A DNA stretch of 64,000 nt from NCBI GenBank assembly GCA_947069175.1, contig CAMTDV010000017.1:46013137-46077136 (forward strand), given 5' to 3'. The position numbers were made by a program, and so were the translations under genes. The notes below the pieces were generated by a model. It made no database searches. It was given only the letters and a program-made list of their open reading frames with translations, and was not told the origin of the DNA. The DNA is from Scalesia atractyloides (lineage: Eukaryota; Streptophyta; Magnoliopsida; Asterales; Asteraceae). Positions 20,471 to 32,800 of the stretch are shown one piece after another. Within the stretch, counting starts at the first letter, position 1. Each line of letters begins with the position of its first letter.

Positions 20471-21343
20471 TTAGGCTATTTTCCGATGAAGTATCTTCAT
20501 TTCAGATTGTGTTTCAGAACTATTTAAACTCGAATCGGCGCTTTCAAAGCTGCCATCATTAGAATCATTTCCCAAAACGTTTTCAACCACATTTTTCACT
20601 ACTGATTCACTGTCATCATTAGATGTTGTGTAGATTACATCAATGTTCTCAGGCAACTTATCATTTGTTTCTGATAAAAGAGTTATGTTAAGTGTCTTTT
20701 CAATCCCTTCCACTTTCTTGCGGCAGTAACTTGCGCACAATGGAGGTGGAACATTGTTATTATCTCCACGCTTCTTACCTTTTGGTTTCACATCATTTTC
20801 TTCCGGCGGAATTGTTGGAAGAATATGATCGATGACATAAGTGTTCGTTGTATAACTGAGCAACAACTGTCTTACTCGTTCAGTTTCAATTTTCATTTCT
20901 TGAAGCTCATGTTTTGTTTCAGCAATGGTGTTAATGTACATATTAATTGCTTCTTGTTTTTCAATTACCGTTGCTTTTAACATTCTTATTGTGGCACCTT
21001 GTTCTAAGTTAGCTTTTTCAACATTGCTATAAGTGCCTTTCATCTTATCATAAGCTTCTTTCATTGTGCGATAATAGTATCTAAAATTTTCATTATGCAC
21101 AACCAATTCGTTTATGATTAGGGATTTCTCTGCACATTGCTCACAAGGTTTTGTGCACTTTGTGCAAGGTTTTTCAACATCCACAACTTTCACAACTTCT
21201 TTTTCAATCACCTTTACCTCTGAACCTACCTGTTTCAGATTGGCCTTCATTGCTTTGTTAGCAATCTTTGTGAGATTTTCTTCATTCATCTCCTTTGTCA
21301 CATCAATGACCTCCTCGACCTCTAGTTTCTTTTCTTCAACCAC
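20471..21343 (-). pseudogene. Element F gag coiled-coil part
   Basis: A 290-residue open frame: a K/E/V-rich start, a CTKCTKPCEQC cluster (about residues 60-70), then a long predicted coiled coil with YYRTMKEAYDKMKGTYSNVE and heptad-like leucines, then an acidic S/D/E tail. It sits between the two knuckles of F gag as in element B, though protein sequence differs. Its function is likely gag assembly or partner binding. Confidence 0.78.
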
Positions 21344-21603
21344 TTGCTCTTGCGATGTATTTCCAAATCAACCTGCAAAACTAGCATCAAAATTAGGAGG
21401 GATAATGTTCTTCATCTTTGTCTCGTGATATATCATTTCATCTTCCTCTGTTCTTTGCAAATATTCTTCTAAGATCGCATTCTCAACAGCTGCATTATCA
21501 ACCAATGATTCTGGTTCTTCCACAATCTCAGCCATCAAAGCGACACCAGTTTTCTTGGAGATATATTTGTTCCAATCAAACCCTTCATCCTCATGTGCAA
21601 CGA

Positions 21604-23013
21604 CTAAAGCCTTCTTATTTGTATTTGACGAGTCGTCTTTACCTCAACTTGAACATTTCTTGGAAACGGCTTGTATTGCAAGGATTTCTTGTAATAGTCG
21701 TTGTTATTTCCAAAAGGACTTTGATTGCCGCTTACTTCTTGATTTGTGCACTCTCGTTTGAAATGCCCCTTTTGTCTGCATTTGAAGCACGTAACTTTCA
21801 ACTTATCGAATCCAAGCTTATTGCTCGAGTTTCCAATGTCTCTTCCAGTGAGCGCGACTAACTTCGTGACTCTTCTGATAATCGATGCTCAGCTCCACTT
21901 GATATCCATTAGTTCCAATTCCTTTTCATCAACCTGGTCGCAATCCTCAGCTGTCATTTCTGGATTTTCGATCTTCCCCGCAACTAAGCTTTCGTATGAT
22001 TCGAGTACGGTTGCAAGAAGCGCTATATGTTGTTTAGCCACTTGTTCAGGGAAAACGTTCTTCAGATTGACTGCAATGTTGCACTGAAGTACATTTGGAT
22101 CAGAACTAGAATGATTTGTCTGATTTTTTTGTTTGGTTTGATTCTGGAACGGAGAATTTGAACTAGCACTCGAATATCCTGTGTTCGGAGGACTCTGATC
22201 ATAACTTGGGTATGATTGAGTGTTTGGTTGACTTTGGAAAGAATGATTCGAAGAACATTTGCATTCTTTGATTTCGCCATTTTTTAGCATCTCCATTTCA
22301 TGTCCTTCCAATTTGTCAATAAAATCTGATAGCTTGTAATGCCTCCAACTCGGATTATTCTTCAATACCATCAAGTAGGTCGACCACTCCCCCTCAGGAA
22401 GTGCATCAGCCAATTTATCAATCGTTTCTTCATCATTTTTATGAATATCGTGTCTTCGCATCTGAACCATCAAATTACAATATCTATCGATCATCTGTTT
22501 CATAGTTCCGCCTTTGACCATCGTGAAAATGTCAAACTCTTTCTTGATTAAAGCCTTCTAGCTTTTAATCATCTCGGCACTTCCCAGATATTTAGCACAA
22601 AGAGCATTCCACAGCATCTGTGACATCTTGCATTCAGGTAGCAAGATCAATATGTCTTCTTTCACTGATTGCTGTATCAGACTGATCATTTTCTTCTCTG
22701 CCACATACGCATCTTTAAGTTCTGGCATAAACTTTACCAATGAAATATCTTGATCACGTTCATCCTTTGGCCACGTATACCCGGTTGGAACAGCAACCCA
22801 ACTATAGAAGTGATTTGCTTGAATCCAGTTCACGAACTTTTCTTTCCAGCCTTCAAATTCATCCATGCTCATCAACTTTGGCGGTTTAACCGAAGTTCCC
22901 CTCTCGTTATCCAGATTCATCTGGTTTACCGCGTTTGCATTTGCGTTTGCATTTGCGTTCGCATTTGATTTAGAAGCCACTGTTGAAGCAAAGGCCTTAT
23001 GGAAATCATCCAT
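21604..23013 (-). pseudogene. Element F gag N-terminus (UBN2-like) and first knuckle
   Basis: The start codon at 23,013 gives MDDFHKAFASTV, then an A/N dipeptide repeat (ANANANANANA), SVKPPKLMSMDEFEGWKEKF, YTWPKDERDQD and SLIQQSVKEDILILLPECK, the usual copia capsid region. It stops at about 22,558; a frameshift leads to the next frame (22,521-21,889) with MVKGGTMKQMIDRYCNLMVQ and LPEGEWSTYLMVLKNN, and then CFKCRQKGHFKREC (about 21,790-21,750). I chose this ATG because the homologous G protein begins in the same block and no other ATG lies between it and the leader array. Confidence 0.85.
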
Positions 23014-23079
23014 TTTGACAAACTAAAGATTTTATCGGAAATACGTACAAAAACACTTGAAGATTAATTAGCAAACTGA

Positions 23080-23350
23080 CAAGTTCAGGTAAACTTGTGC
23101 AGAAAACAATTTTAAGATTCAGTTTTAACAAGTTCGGGCGAACTTTGTAAATATTTCAAAAATTTTCACTTGAGAACAAGTTCGGGCGAACTTGTGAGAA
23201 AATTTCAGAAAAATTTGACAAGTTCGGGCGAACATGAACAAAAATCTTTGAAAATTTCAACAACTTTGCGTGAAATTGGTTAAAATCAACAGAAATGATG
23301 ATTTTAAGCCAAGTTCGGGCGAACTTTTAGTACAAGTTCGAGCGAACTGA
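23080..23350 (-). repeat. Array of six palindromes in leader of F
   Basis: Copies of CAAGTTCGGGCGAACTTG start at 23,080 (degenerate), 23,129, 23,177, 23,219, 23,310 and 23,333. Spacing is 42-49 bp, one gap of 91 bp (perhaps a lost copy) and a last pair 23 bp apart. The close terminal pair is also present in G. Confidence 0.9.
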
Positions 23351-23571
23351 GGTTCTCAAACATGATTTTTTGACATTTTTGACATGAAATCGATTGAATT
23401 TGGTTCTGAAACTTTCAAGGGTTTTTTATTAGGTGTTTATGTATGACATATTTAAATTTTAGCCATTTTTAACCGTAGGTTCATCATTTATGTGAAAAAG
23501 GGTAGAAAATGATAGAAATGCATAGAAATAGAGAGTGTCTTGTGTAGATCTCAGCAAATTAGATATCCATG

Positions 23572-23583
23572 GCTCTGATACCA
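23572..23583 (-). other. Primer-binding site of element F
   Basis: The minus strand reads TGGTATCAGAGC, a perfect complement to the 3' end of initiator tRNA-Met, two bases inside the LTR. Confidence 0.93.
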
Positions 23584-23585
23584 CT

Positions 23586-23954
23586 TGTTAGGATCGCTCC
23601 TCCACTTCATAGGAACGTAATTTGTATCTAAAGTCATTGTAAGCGGAAATTACGTGACTTGTTAATCGAATACACAAGATTTACTGTTTAAAGATTGGTT
23701 TATTAAAGTCCAAAAGTATTACAATGTGATTTCCAAACGACAGAGCTTCACCGTCTACAATGTAAAGTTCTTACAACAAGTTCGCTCGAAGTGTTGCTTG
23801 GCTATGACAAGTTCGGGCGAACTTGTCCAACCTACTAAACAACTTCGGCCGAACTTGGCTTTACAACCATAAATACATTTCAAATCTAACAATATCAAAC
23901 CCTAATTACATAGACTCGATCCAAGACCTAGACAATAGACATTATGCATCAACA
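23586..23954 (-). repeat. 5' LTR of element F (369 bp)
   Basis: Minus strand opens TGTTGATGCATAATG and closes GCGATCCTAACA next to the primer-binding site. It holds palindromes at 23,808-23,825 (perfect) and 23,840-23,857, plus a relic near 23,778. It is related to the LTR of G. The base pairs outside it, atatg, would be the target duplication. Confidence 0.88.
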
Positions 23955-25068
23955 ATATGCATGTATAGTTGTTTGAGCAAAACGTTGAGTTTATCGAATC
24001 AAAATAGATTTGAGTTTGACTTGGAATGTAGAATCTAGTTCGTGGATGTCAAAAGTATGTAAAGTATCTATTGGTTATTCGAGATGTACCTTGTAAAAGA
24101 ACGGAAATGCTACTCTTGTTTTAAAAGGATTTATGGAAGTTGAAGTTTGTTGGTCCCTATGAAGTTTTCTTGCCCACGTGTTTTAATATTTAAATGACGT
24201 ATTGAGGGGTGTATGAAAAGGTGATAGTAAGTTTGCACAATTTTAAAGGGTCTTGCATTAAAATACGAAATTAGTATTTTAACTTTGGAGGTTCTCGTGG
24301 AAACGTTGACCCTTAAAGAGAAATTCAGCATAATGAACTTAGCGATTGTTGAAAGTATTTTAGTAAAGTGATTTGTAAATTTTGAAAAGAGTTTCAATAA
24401 AGCGATCCTATAATATCTATAAGATCTTACATACATGTGAGAAAGGTTGGTTTGATTTCCAATTGAAAATGAAAGTCTTTAGTGCAATGATAAAACATGG
24501 GCGTGTTTTAGCGATTACGCTAAACATGAAATTCATGGGCAAGGTATTCAGTAGACTGATTTAGTTGATAGGTAGCATTCCGTCAAGTTCTGAAAATCGG
24601 GAAACAAAACGTTTTATGGGGTGACTAAGTATTTTGTGTATATGATTTATATGAAATTAAATTACGGAATAAGAAATACGTTTGATAAAATAATAGATTT
24701 TGAAATTCGCATAAGTAGGGATTTTGACAATATGATAAAGATTAAGCATACAAATTGAACGTGTGGTTTGTATAATAAAGTTCCCAAGGGGGGAGGGGTT
24801 GGAACGATAACCGAGGTATGGGAATCATCCCTAACCCATTGGTGAGGTCATTTTAAGGGAGGAAGAAGTGGAGTTAATCGTCAAGGTAAGGAAATCACTC
24901 CTATCTCGACGATAGGTCTCCATTTTGGGATTTCGAGGAATATAACTCTAGTTGGCGATGTTTTGAATCATGCACTTAAATAACGTATAAGTGTATGAAA
25001 AGGTTTAGTATGACTTGTGTAAAACTTTAAAGTAATTTGAAATTTGAAAAAACGAGGTGGTATCGTGT
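23955..25068. other. Gene-free spacer between elements F and C
   Basis: I see no coding frame or RNA gene. Two imperfect copies of a block of about 60-90 bp occur at 24,795-24,950 (gataaccgaggtatgggaatc and taatcgtcaaggtaaggaaatc). The texture resembles gypsy LTR sequence, but I cannot assign it. Confidence 0.4.
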
Positions 25069-25647
25069 TGTTAGGATCTGAGTTTGATTTACTTGTAGTT
25101 TTTGTTTCAAAAATGGAATATGATTGAAGTTTAAAGTAAATGCAGCGGAATAGAATGAAAACGTTTACTACAAGTAAAGGTCGTTTGTTTGCATCATCAT
25201 CATGCTTTCAAGTATGTAAACTTTGCATGTGATTCACAAACTCCCCCTCAGCCTATTACAATAAAGCTTGATAGTATAGAAAATGGAAGAAGATGATTGG
25301 TGTAAAGATTTTTTTAACCTCTGAGCATCTTTGATAACGTCAGGGTTGATAGTGACATCTAACAAGAAAACAACTAACTAGAAACACTGATCCCAAACGA
25401 CTGTTAGTGCAAAAGCACTATTACATTGGAATTAAAAAAAAGCTAAACTCTGATGGCTAAGCTCTGCTCCTTTTCTTCTATCAGACCTTTGGCAATTGTT
25501 GCAACAAATGATGCAAATATATCAGACTTTTGGAAGACAGAGTTTAGAGATAAGAGGATCCAAACTCTAATAGTATTGACCAAACCGCAGATAGAGTATT
25601 TTGGCTGTCTATCATTTGTTCCTTTGTAAAGGGGTTCAATCCCAACA
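25069..25647 (-). repeat. 3' LTR of copia element C (579 bp)
   Basis: Reverse-oriented relative of the LTR of B: it opens (plus strand) TGTTAGGATCTGAG and ends CAATCCCAACA, followed by the mirrored polypurine tract ATCTCCCCCTGG (25,648-25,659). A block of about 70 bp that holds the TATA box in B and D is missing here, and the ACGT palindrome is changed to TGACGTTA. Confidence 0.9.
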
Positions 25648-25682
25648 ATCTCCCCCTGGAACAGATGATGCCATATACCCTT

Positions 25683-28600
25683 TTATTCTTGGTCTTTATT
25701 CATCAACAGGAGATCTCTAATTTGACCTTTAAATTGCAATTCGATGTTTAGAGATTCCTCATCATCATCATCCTTTTCCAGCACCAGATCTAAGAGTTCT
25801 TCGAGGTCTTCTACACACAGCCCATATGCACCCTCCATATTCATCTTGGTAGCTGTGCCATCAGACTTGAGCAGAGTCAATTTGTGGGAGTTTTTATCAA
25901 CTTTCCACTTTAGAATTTTTGGGTCTGATGGCTTTCTAGGATGGAAAGTTATTGTTGAGGTGGGAAAAATTGTTTGTTATGCCATAAGAGACAGATCTTC
26001 TGCAAGCTTTTGACTGGTCTCATTAGTATGGAAGTCAATCATGTTTCGGATTCCTTCCTTTATGTGCTCATACACTCTCTTGTCTTCTTCTACCATTTCC
26101 ATTTGCCTCTTTCTTTGATTTAAGGCCAAAATAGACATAGCAGATGTTTCAGATGGTTTTGAAGAGTGTTGGGTCTGTTGAGCTGTATCCTCTACTGGAT
26201 ACTCTGGCTTCTTTGGTAATGATGGATCAGTTTTTCTTCTCTTTTCAAGTGATCTATATGTATCAATTACCTTAACCTCTGTCCACCTCATGTTTTGGTT
26301 CTTTGACCTATAATTAGCATCAATCAATTCTTCCTTCATTCTCCTTATCTTCAAATTCTTTTCAGGAACTTTCTTATATTTGTTCCAATCTAGAGGAGTT
26401 GGCTTTTTGAGAGGATCTTTAAGCATTTCTTGCATTCTTTGCACCTCTTCTTCCAACTCTCTCATAGTCCAATCTTTAAATTGTGCCCTTGTTGCCTTGT
26501 ACAACTTGGTTTCCAAGATGTGATTGATGTAATCTTCTTTCAGGCTTTTATCTTCTTTTTCTGATAGATGTTTGCTCAAATCTCTTGCATAATCTTCTAT
26601 TCTTCTGACTTTGCTCAAGAGATATTGCTAGTAATTTTGAATTACCCTATCAGACTTTCCCTAGGTATCTCTCCTTGTGATATCCTCAGCTTGTTTAACT
26701 TTAAGCTTCTTGTATTCTTCTAATTTTCTAGGCTTGGGATAACCTTTCGGGATGGAAATTCCCTTTTATCTGGATCTTCTTCTGCAAAGAAGGATTGGAT
26801 TTCTGGATTGAGAGCTTGTAATTCCAGAGGGAACTGAGTGCCAAGAGGTACTGTAGAAAATTGAGAAGAATGTGATTTGACAACTGCTGTGGTTGACACA
26901 GCTTTTAAAGACACAGGTATAGGAGAATGTATGATCTTGTCATCCAATACAACATTTGTGGTTTTTCTCCTTTTGAAGCTAAGATTTGGTGATTGTGGTT
27001 GTGAAATATTTGTAGGTGTGGGTAGAGATGTGGTGGAAGTAGAAATTATGACCATAGCAGTGGTTGTATCAACATGTTATAACCTTTTTTGTATCAACAG
27101 ATGTTGACTCACCAGTTGTTGTAATATCTGTTGGTATTTGTTTATCAACTGCTTTTGTAGAAGAAGGTGTAAGTGTTTTCGAAGGAGCAGAGGATATGGT
27201 TGGGATAGTAGCTGTCTTAGAAGGAATGGATGTTGATGTTGATTTCCTTGTTTTTCTAACATGCATCTTCTTTGTTAAGGACCCAACTTTTTCTTTTTCT
27301 TTTTGCAGGGCTATCTTTTTCTCCACCAATGCTCTGCTCTCAACCATTACCTTTTTCTTTGTATTCTCCCTTTCCCTTGCAAAGATGTTAGCTGTTTCAT
27401 CAATCTTTTTAGAACCATCTGGCTTAGGGATAACCACTGTTGGTCGTGCATCTTTGTCATTGAGCTTTAGTACTTCTTTCTTTAAAGGTATCTCCCCCTT
27501 TTTGGAATAATCAGTGTTAACCAAGAGTACTGTAGTAGGAGAAGTACTAGTGGTTTGAAGGAGATGAGCCTTGATTGCCTTAATATCTGCAGTAGTGTCC
27601 ATATACCTGGCATCAACCATGTTTCTAAGCTCTTGCATATGATGTTTGTGTTGCAGATCGGCATAATATTTTTGTTGTAGAAACAGAGGGTTTAAGGCTT
27701 GTTTGAGATCATCAGTGGATAGGACAGAGGGTTGGCTCTTTGTAGCTAACTACTGCTTCAGTAAATCCTTGATTTCATCAACCGAGCTTTCAATGTTAGT
27801 AATTCTCTCTGTCAAATCCTTGTATTTTAGATCATCACCTAATTTAATAGGATCACCTGAACTCCTACAAGAAATGGTAGTTTTATCTATGTCATCATAA
27901 ACAGGAGTCTCAACCCCTGTTTCAAACATAGATGCCCCTTTATCTTGGAACTGGGGACTTCCCACTAAAACAGAGGTTACCTTGGTAGCCTCAATAGTGG
28001 TTGACTTCAAAAGAGTCTTATATATGTAACCACTGTCCAATTGTAATCCTGGTAGTTTAGCAATTGTAGTAGCTGCTCTTGTTGAACTATCACCAAGGGT
28101 TACATGTAACCTAAAGGATGTATCCTCTTCATTTGCTAAGGGGCTAGCAATGAGTACAGAATCTTGTTGGAGTATATTCTCATTGACGGGTTGTTGAAAA
28201 GAACTGCTTAATGTATGTTCTAGGTCAATTGCATTCAGCAAAGGCAATATTGTTGGTGGGAGTGATTTTGTTGGTGATGGTTGTGGTGCAGAACGAGACA
28301 TTGCCCTGAGAGAGGGGCTGTGGAAGATGGAACCAAGTGAATCCAGAGCTTCATAATTTGGTGTCCCTGTGTTTACAACCTTTTCCTTTTGTGAGGAAGA
28401 ATGAGGAGTTTCAACGCCAGGTTGAGATTCTAACATCTGATGTGAAGAAGTAGCAGCAGTGTTTTCAAGTGATTTTTGTGTTATCACTGGGTTAACCTCT
28501 AGGATCTCATCTTCCTGAGGGCCCTTTTTAGGTTTGGTGGGTTTTCTTGATATTTTCTTTGGTTTCTTTTTGGATATTGCTTGTGTGGGTTTCAGGGCAG

Positions 28601-29193
28601 TGGTTGCAAAAGCCCAGATCACCAGGAACAGTGGGCTCAGTAGCAGGAGGTTGAGATTGAACATTTTGTACTTGTAAAGCTTGCTCAGCCTCCTCTACTT
28701 TTGTTTTGGAAATTTTATCTTGATTAGTTATTCTAGTAAAAGGTTCATGAGTTAGGCCGCTTGGATTTGTAACAGCGCCTTGTTTAATATCAGCTTCAGG
28801 TAACCGATTTTGAAGATAAACACTCATGAATCGTGAATGTATCAGAAAAGCTTTCCTTTTTACAATGTTAATAAAATTTGCCACAAGATCATTGAACAAT
28901 ATCTGAGAAAAAATAAAATCTGATCCAGTTAAAATTGCATAACCAAGATACTGAATGTTGAGTGGTATTTCATTAAAAGATGTGGTCTTTGCTGAAAGAC
29001 ACGTTAAAAGAGTGTGAAAGAAAAATCTCATTTTAGTAGGAAAATTGGGTTTATAGATGGTCATACCTTTGAGTTGCCCAATGTAACCTCTTTCCACAAA
29101 TTCAGCATGCATATCATTTGTAGAGAATGACACAGGATGTGCCATATCATTCAGTTCAAAAACTTGAGAAATTGATTGAGGGCTAATAAGCAT
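25683..29193 (-). pseudogene. Extra ORF of element C (function unknown)
   Basis: Read leftward in six pieces separated by frameshifts or stops: 29,193-28,528, 28,664-27,750, 27,638-27,069, 27,055-26,720, 26,618-25,977 and 25,880-25,683. The N-terminal about 190 residues look globular (SQVFELNDMAHPVSF, ERGYIGQLKGMTIYKP, NEIPLNIQYLGYAILTGSDF, KRKAFLIHSRFMSVYLQ). A long P/S/T/K-rich stretch, a coiled coil (DLTERITNIESSVDEIKDLL), then a basic helical part with NYRSKNQNMRWTEVKVIDTY and the terminal KWKVD/LTLLKSDG-type domain follow. It has more breaks than its homologue in D, consistent with greater age. I know of no assigned function. Confidence 0.78.
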
Positions 29194-29199
29194 CAGTGT

Positions 29200-29795
29200 T
29201 GTCAGGACCTAAGTTTGAATTGATTGCTGTTTTTGCTTCAAGTAATGGAAAATGATTGAAACAGAAAATAAATGCAGCGGATTAATGGAAAACTTTTACA
29301 ACAATCAATCGATCGTTTGTTTTCATCACCATCACGCTTTCAAGTAATTAAACTATTGCATGTGATTCACAAACTCCCCTTAGCCCAATAACGATCGTTT
29401 GATAGTAAGAAATGAAGACAAGTGTTAACTGTTACATTGAGAGCCTATTTATACTAATTATCTAACCACTGATCGTCTTTCAATGACGTCAGGGTTGATA
29501 GTGACAGCTAACAAAAAGTAACTAACTACAAACACTGCTTAGACTAAACTATCAGTGCATAGCACTGTTACATTGATTAATCTAATACTAAACTAAGAAC
29601 TATTGGCTATCCTCTGTTCTTGTGATCTTCTATTAGCGGTTGAGACTTTCTTCTGTCAGAGGATAGGAAACAATGTGTTTATTGAAAGCAGTAAATACTC
29701 ATCAGCGGTTAGAACCTTTGATGGTTGGATCAAAGCTCGGATGGTGTGTTTTGACTATGTATCATCTGTTCCTTTCCAAAGGTTCAATCCCAACA
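29200..29795 (-). repeat. 3' LTR of copia element D (596 bp)
   Basis: Plus strand opens TGTCAGGACCTAAG and ends CAATCCCAACA. It aligns by eye along its length with the LTRs of B and C. It lies inside the extra ORF of C, and the extra ORF of D begins 37 bases to its right. Confidence 0.9.
29444..29491 (-). promoter_or_regulatory. U3 promoter of element D: TGACGTCA and TATAAATAGG
   Basis: On the minus strand TGACGTCA (29,491-29,484) precedes TATAAATAGG (29,453-29,444) by 30 bases, the same layout as in element B. Confidence 0.7.
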
Positions 29796-29831
29796 AGTGT
29801 TTTGCCTAGAATAAATGATGCCAAAAACACC

Positions 29832-32800
29832 TTATTCTTGATCTTTATTCCTCAGAAAGAATTCTCTTATTTGACCCTTGAATTGTAGTTCAAAGTTAAG
29901 AGATTCTAAATGATCAGCATTCTTCTCAAGCTCTAAACTTAGTAGTTCGTGGAAGTCTTCTACTGTAAGCCCATAAGCAGCTTCCATGGATAGTTTAGTG
30001 ACTTTACCATCAGACTTGAGTAGAGTCAATTCATGGGTGTCTTTGTTGACCTTCCACTTTAGAATTTTTGGGTCTGAAGGCTTTCTTGAAGGAGCCTTTA
30101 TTGCTGAGGTTAGAAAAGGAGCTATTCTTGTCAGATCTTCTGCCAACTTGGCGCTTGTATCATCTGTTGGATAGTCCATCATATTTTTATGCCTTCTTTG
30201 ATGAACATTTCTTCAAACTCTTTGTCAACCTTCTCTGACATCTCCCCTTGCCTTTTTCGCTTTAGCAAGGCAAGTGTGGATTGGGCAGATGTTGAGCTGG
30301 GCTTTTTAGAAAGTTGGGCTTTGAGAGAAGCATCTTCTTTGGTATAATCAGCTTTAGGAGGCATTGATGGATCCTTTTTCCTTCTGGCTTCCAGCTTCTT
30401 GTAGGTATCCAACACTCTTAACTCCCCCCATCTCATTACCTGGTTCTTTGACCCATAATGATTTTGAATTAGCTCTTCTTTCATTCTTCTGAGCTTCAGG
30501 GTCTTTTCAGGTACATTCTTTTTGTATTTGTTCCAATCTGGGCATGTAGGTTTGTTGTGAGGATCTTTTAGTTGTTCTTGTATTCTTGCAATTTCTTCTT
30601 GAAGCTCACTCACAGACCAATCTTTGAAATGTGCCCTAGTTGCAACATATTTCTTGTATTCCATGATGTGAGAGATGTATTTTTCTATTAAAAATTTATC
30701 ATCTGCTTTAGAAATCTGATTTGATAGATTCTTTGAAAATCTTTCCAATGATTGGACTTTGCTTAGCTGAAACTGGTATTGGTTCTGCACTTCGCTATCA
30801 CTTTTGCCTTCAGACAACTTCTTAGCAATATCCTCTGCTTGGCATTCTTTGTGTTCCAGATACTTATCGATATTTGCAGGCCTTGGATAACCTTGAAGAG
30901 ATGGGAAATGTCTTTGGTCTGGATCTTCTTCAGCGTAGAAAGACTTGATTTCTTTTCTAAGTGCAGGTAAATCAAGAGGAAACTTTATAGCTGCAGGAAC
31001 CACTTCTTTGGAAGGAACATATGTTGTAGTTGGGGAAGCAGGGATTAGATTTAACATTGGTGCAGATCTAAGAGGCATAGGAGCAGGGATCTCTTCTTCA
31101 TTTATGACCTCTGTTACCTTCATTCTCTTAAAACTGATTGATGGTGATGATGGATGGCTTGGAAATCTGGGTGATGTTGGTAGTATTTGTGTGGAAGTGG
31201 GAAAGGTGATGATGGCAGTGGTTGTGATAACATCTGCTACAACCTCTACTGTGTCAACAAATGTTGGCACAACAGTTGTTGTAACATCTGTTTGGGTGGA
31301 TATGGAAGTTGTCTGAGAAGATGTGGTTGATTTTGTGATGATAGAGGTTTTTGTGGTTGGATTGGTAGCAACTTTAGTTTTGAGAAGTGTGGATTCTTGT
31401 TGTCTTGCTTTTATAGAAGATCTCCTCTTTGTTGAGGTTCCAGTCTCTCCCTTTTCTAACTGTTGATCAATCTTTTTCTCAACCAGCACCTTGCTTTCAT
31501 CAAACACAGTCTTCTTGTGAGACATCTTTGCCCTTGCCAGGATATCTTCAGTTGAGTCTGGTTTCTTTAAGCCATCTAGCTGAGGGATTTTCGCTGTAGG
31601 CCTTGCCTTTGTATCATCCATCTTCAATTTTTCTTTTCCCAAAGGTTTCTCTCCCCATTTTGGCTTCATCTAGACTCACAAATATGACAGTAGGAGGAGA
31701 TTTACCAGTGGTGGTGAGCAAGTGGGCTTTGATTGCCTTGATATCTGCAGCAGTATCATTGTATCTTGCATCAACCATATATATTCCTGAGTTCCATCAT
31801 CTGATGATTATGTTTTGCTCCAGGAAATATTTTTCTTGTTGAAAGATTAGATTTATTACAGATTTGAACTCAATAGTGTTTGGAACAAGGGGTTGACTCT
31901 GAATAGTGATCAACTGTTTCAAAAGATCTTTAATTTCATCAACAGTGGTTTCAACATTGGTAACCCTCTCCGTAAATTTTTGGTTTTAGCTCATCACCTA
32001 ACTTAATAGGATCATCTAAACTCCTACCGGATGTGGTAGTTTTATCTAAGATATCATGAGCATGTGTTTTGCCACTTGCTTCAATCTTAGATGCCCATTT
32101 TTCTTGGTTCTGGGGACTTTCCACTGGAACAGAGGTTACCGTAGTAGCCTCAGCAGTGGTTGCCTTCAACACGGACTTAGCTATGTAACCACTGTCCAAT
32201 TGAGAACTTAGGAGTTCAGCAATTGTAGTGGCTGCCGTTGTTGAACTATCACGAAGGGTTACATGACCCAAGGGATGTAGCCTCTTCATTTGCTGATGGG
32301 CTAGCAATTAGAAATAAGTCAGACCCAGCTTCATGTTGGACTATATTCTCATTGATGAGTTGGTGAGAAGTGTTGGATAATGTCTGCTCAATATCTATTG
32401 CATTCAGCAAGGGTAACATTGTTGGTGGAAGTGATGTTAATGGTGAGAGTGGCTGTGTAGAAAGTGACATTGCCCTGGGAAAGGGGCTATGGAAGATAGA
32501 ACCAAGTGGTCCTAGAGCTTCATAATTCGGTGTCCCTGTGCCTACAACCTGATCCTTTTGTGAGGATGCAGGAGGAGTTTCATAGCATGGTTGAGATCTT
32601 TGAACCGTCAGCTGTGAAGAAGTAGCAGCAGTGGTTTGTGACTTTGGTGTTGTCACAGGGTTAACCTCTGGGATCTCATCTTCCAGAGGACCCTTTTTGG
32701 GTTTGGTGGGTTTTCTGGATGTTTTTGTGGTTTTCTTCTTGGTGAATTTAGGTGTGGGTTTCAGAGCAACGGTTGTGTTTCCCTGATCACCTAGAGCAGT

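Larger units (their letters stand above)
18791..23954 (-). mobile_element. Copia element F, integrase cut by element G
   Basis: Minus-strand order: 5' LTR, primer-binding site, palindrome leader, long gag with coiled coil and two knuckles, protease, integrase up to VTDDYSRFSWVVF where G begins. The rest of pol is not in the window and would lie left of G. The long gag fits a Sirevirus-like copia lineage. Confidence 0.88.
25069..29199 (-). mobile_element. Copia element C, 3' half, interrupted by element D
   Basis: The 3' LTR, polypurine tract and the extra ORF of the B family follow on the minus strand. At 29,199 the extra ORF stops within its N-terminus, where the LTR of D begins; the first homologous residues (ISPQ) sit just inside the break. 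Pol of C would be right of D and is not in the window. Confidence 0.82.

Noticed and set aside
17905..23350. CRISPR-like array, because short repeats alternate with unique spacers
   Set aside because: The repeats are palindromes in the leaders of plant retrotransposons. There are no cas genes, the repeats vary, and the genome is eukaryotic.
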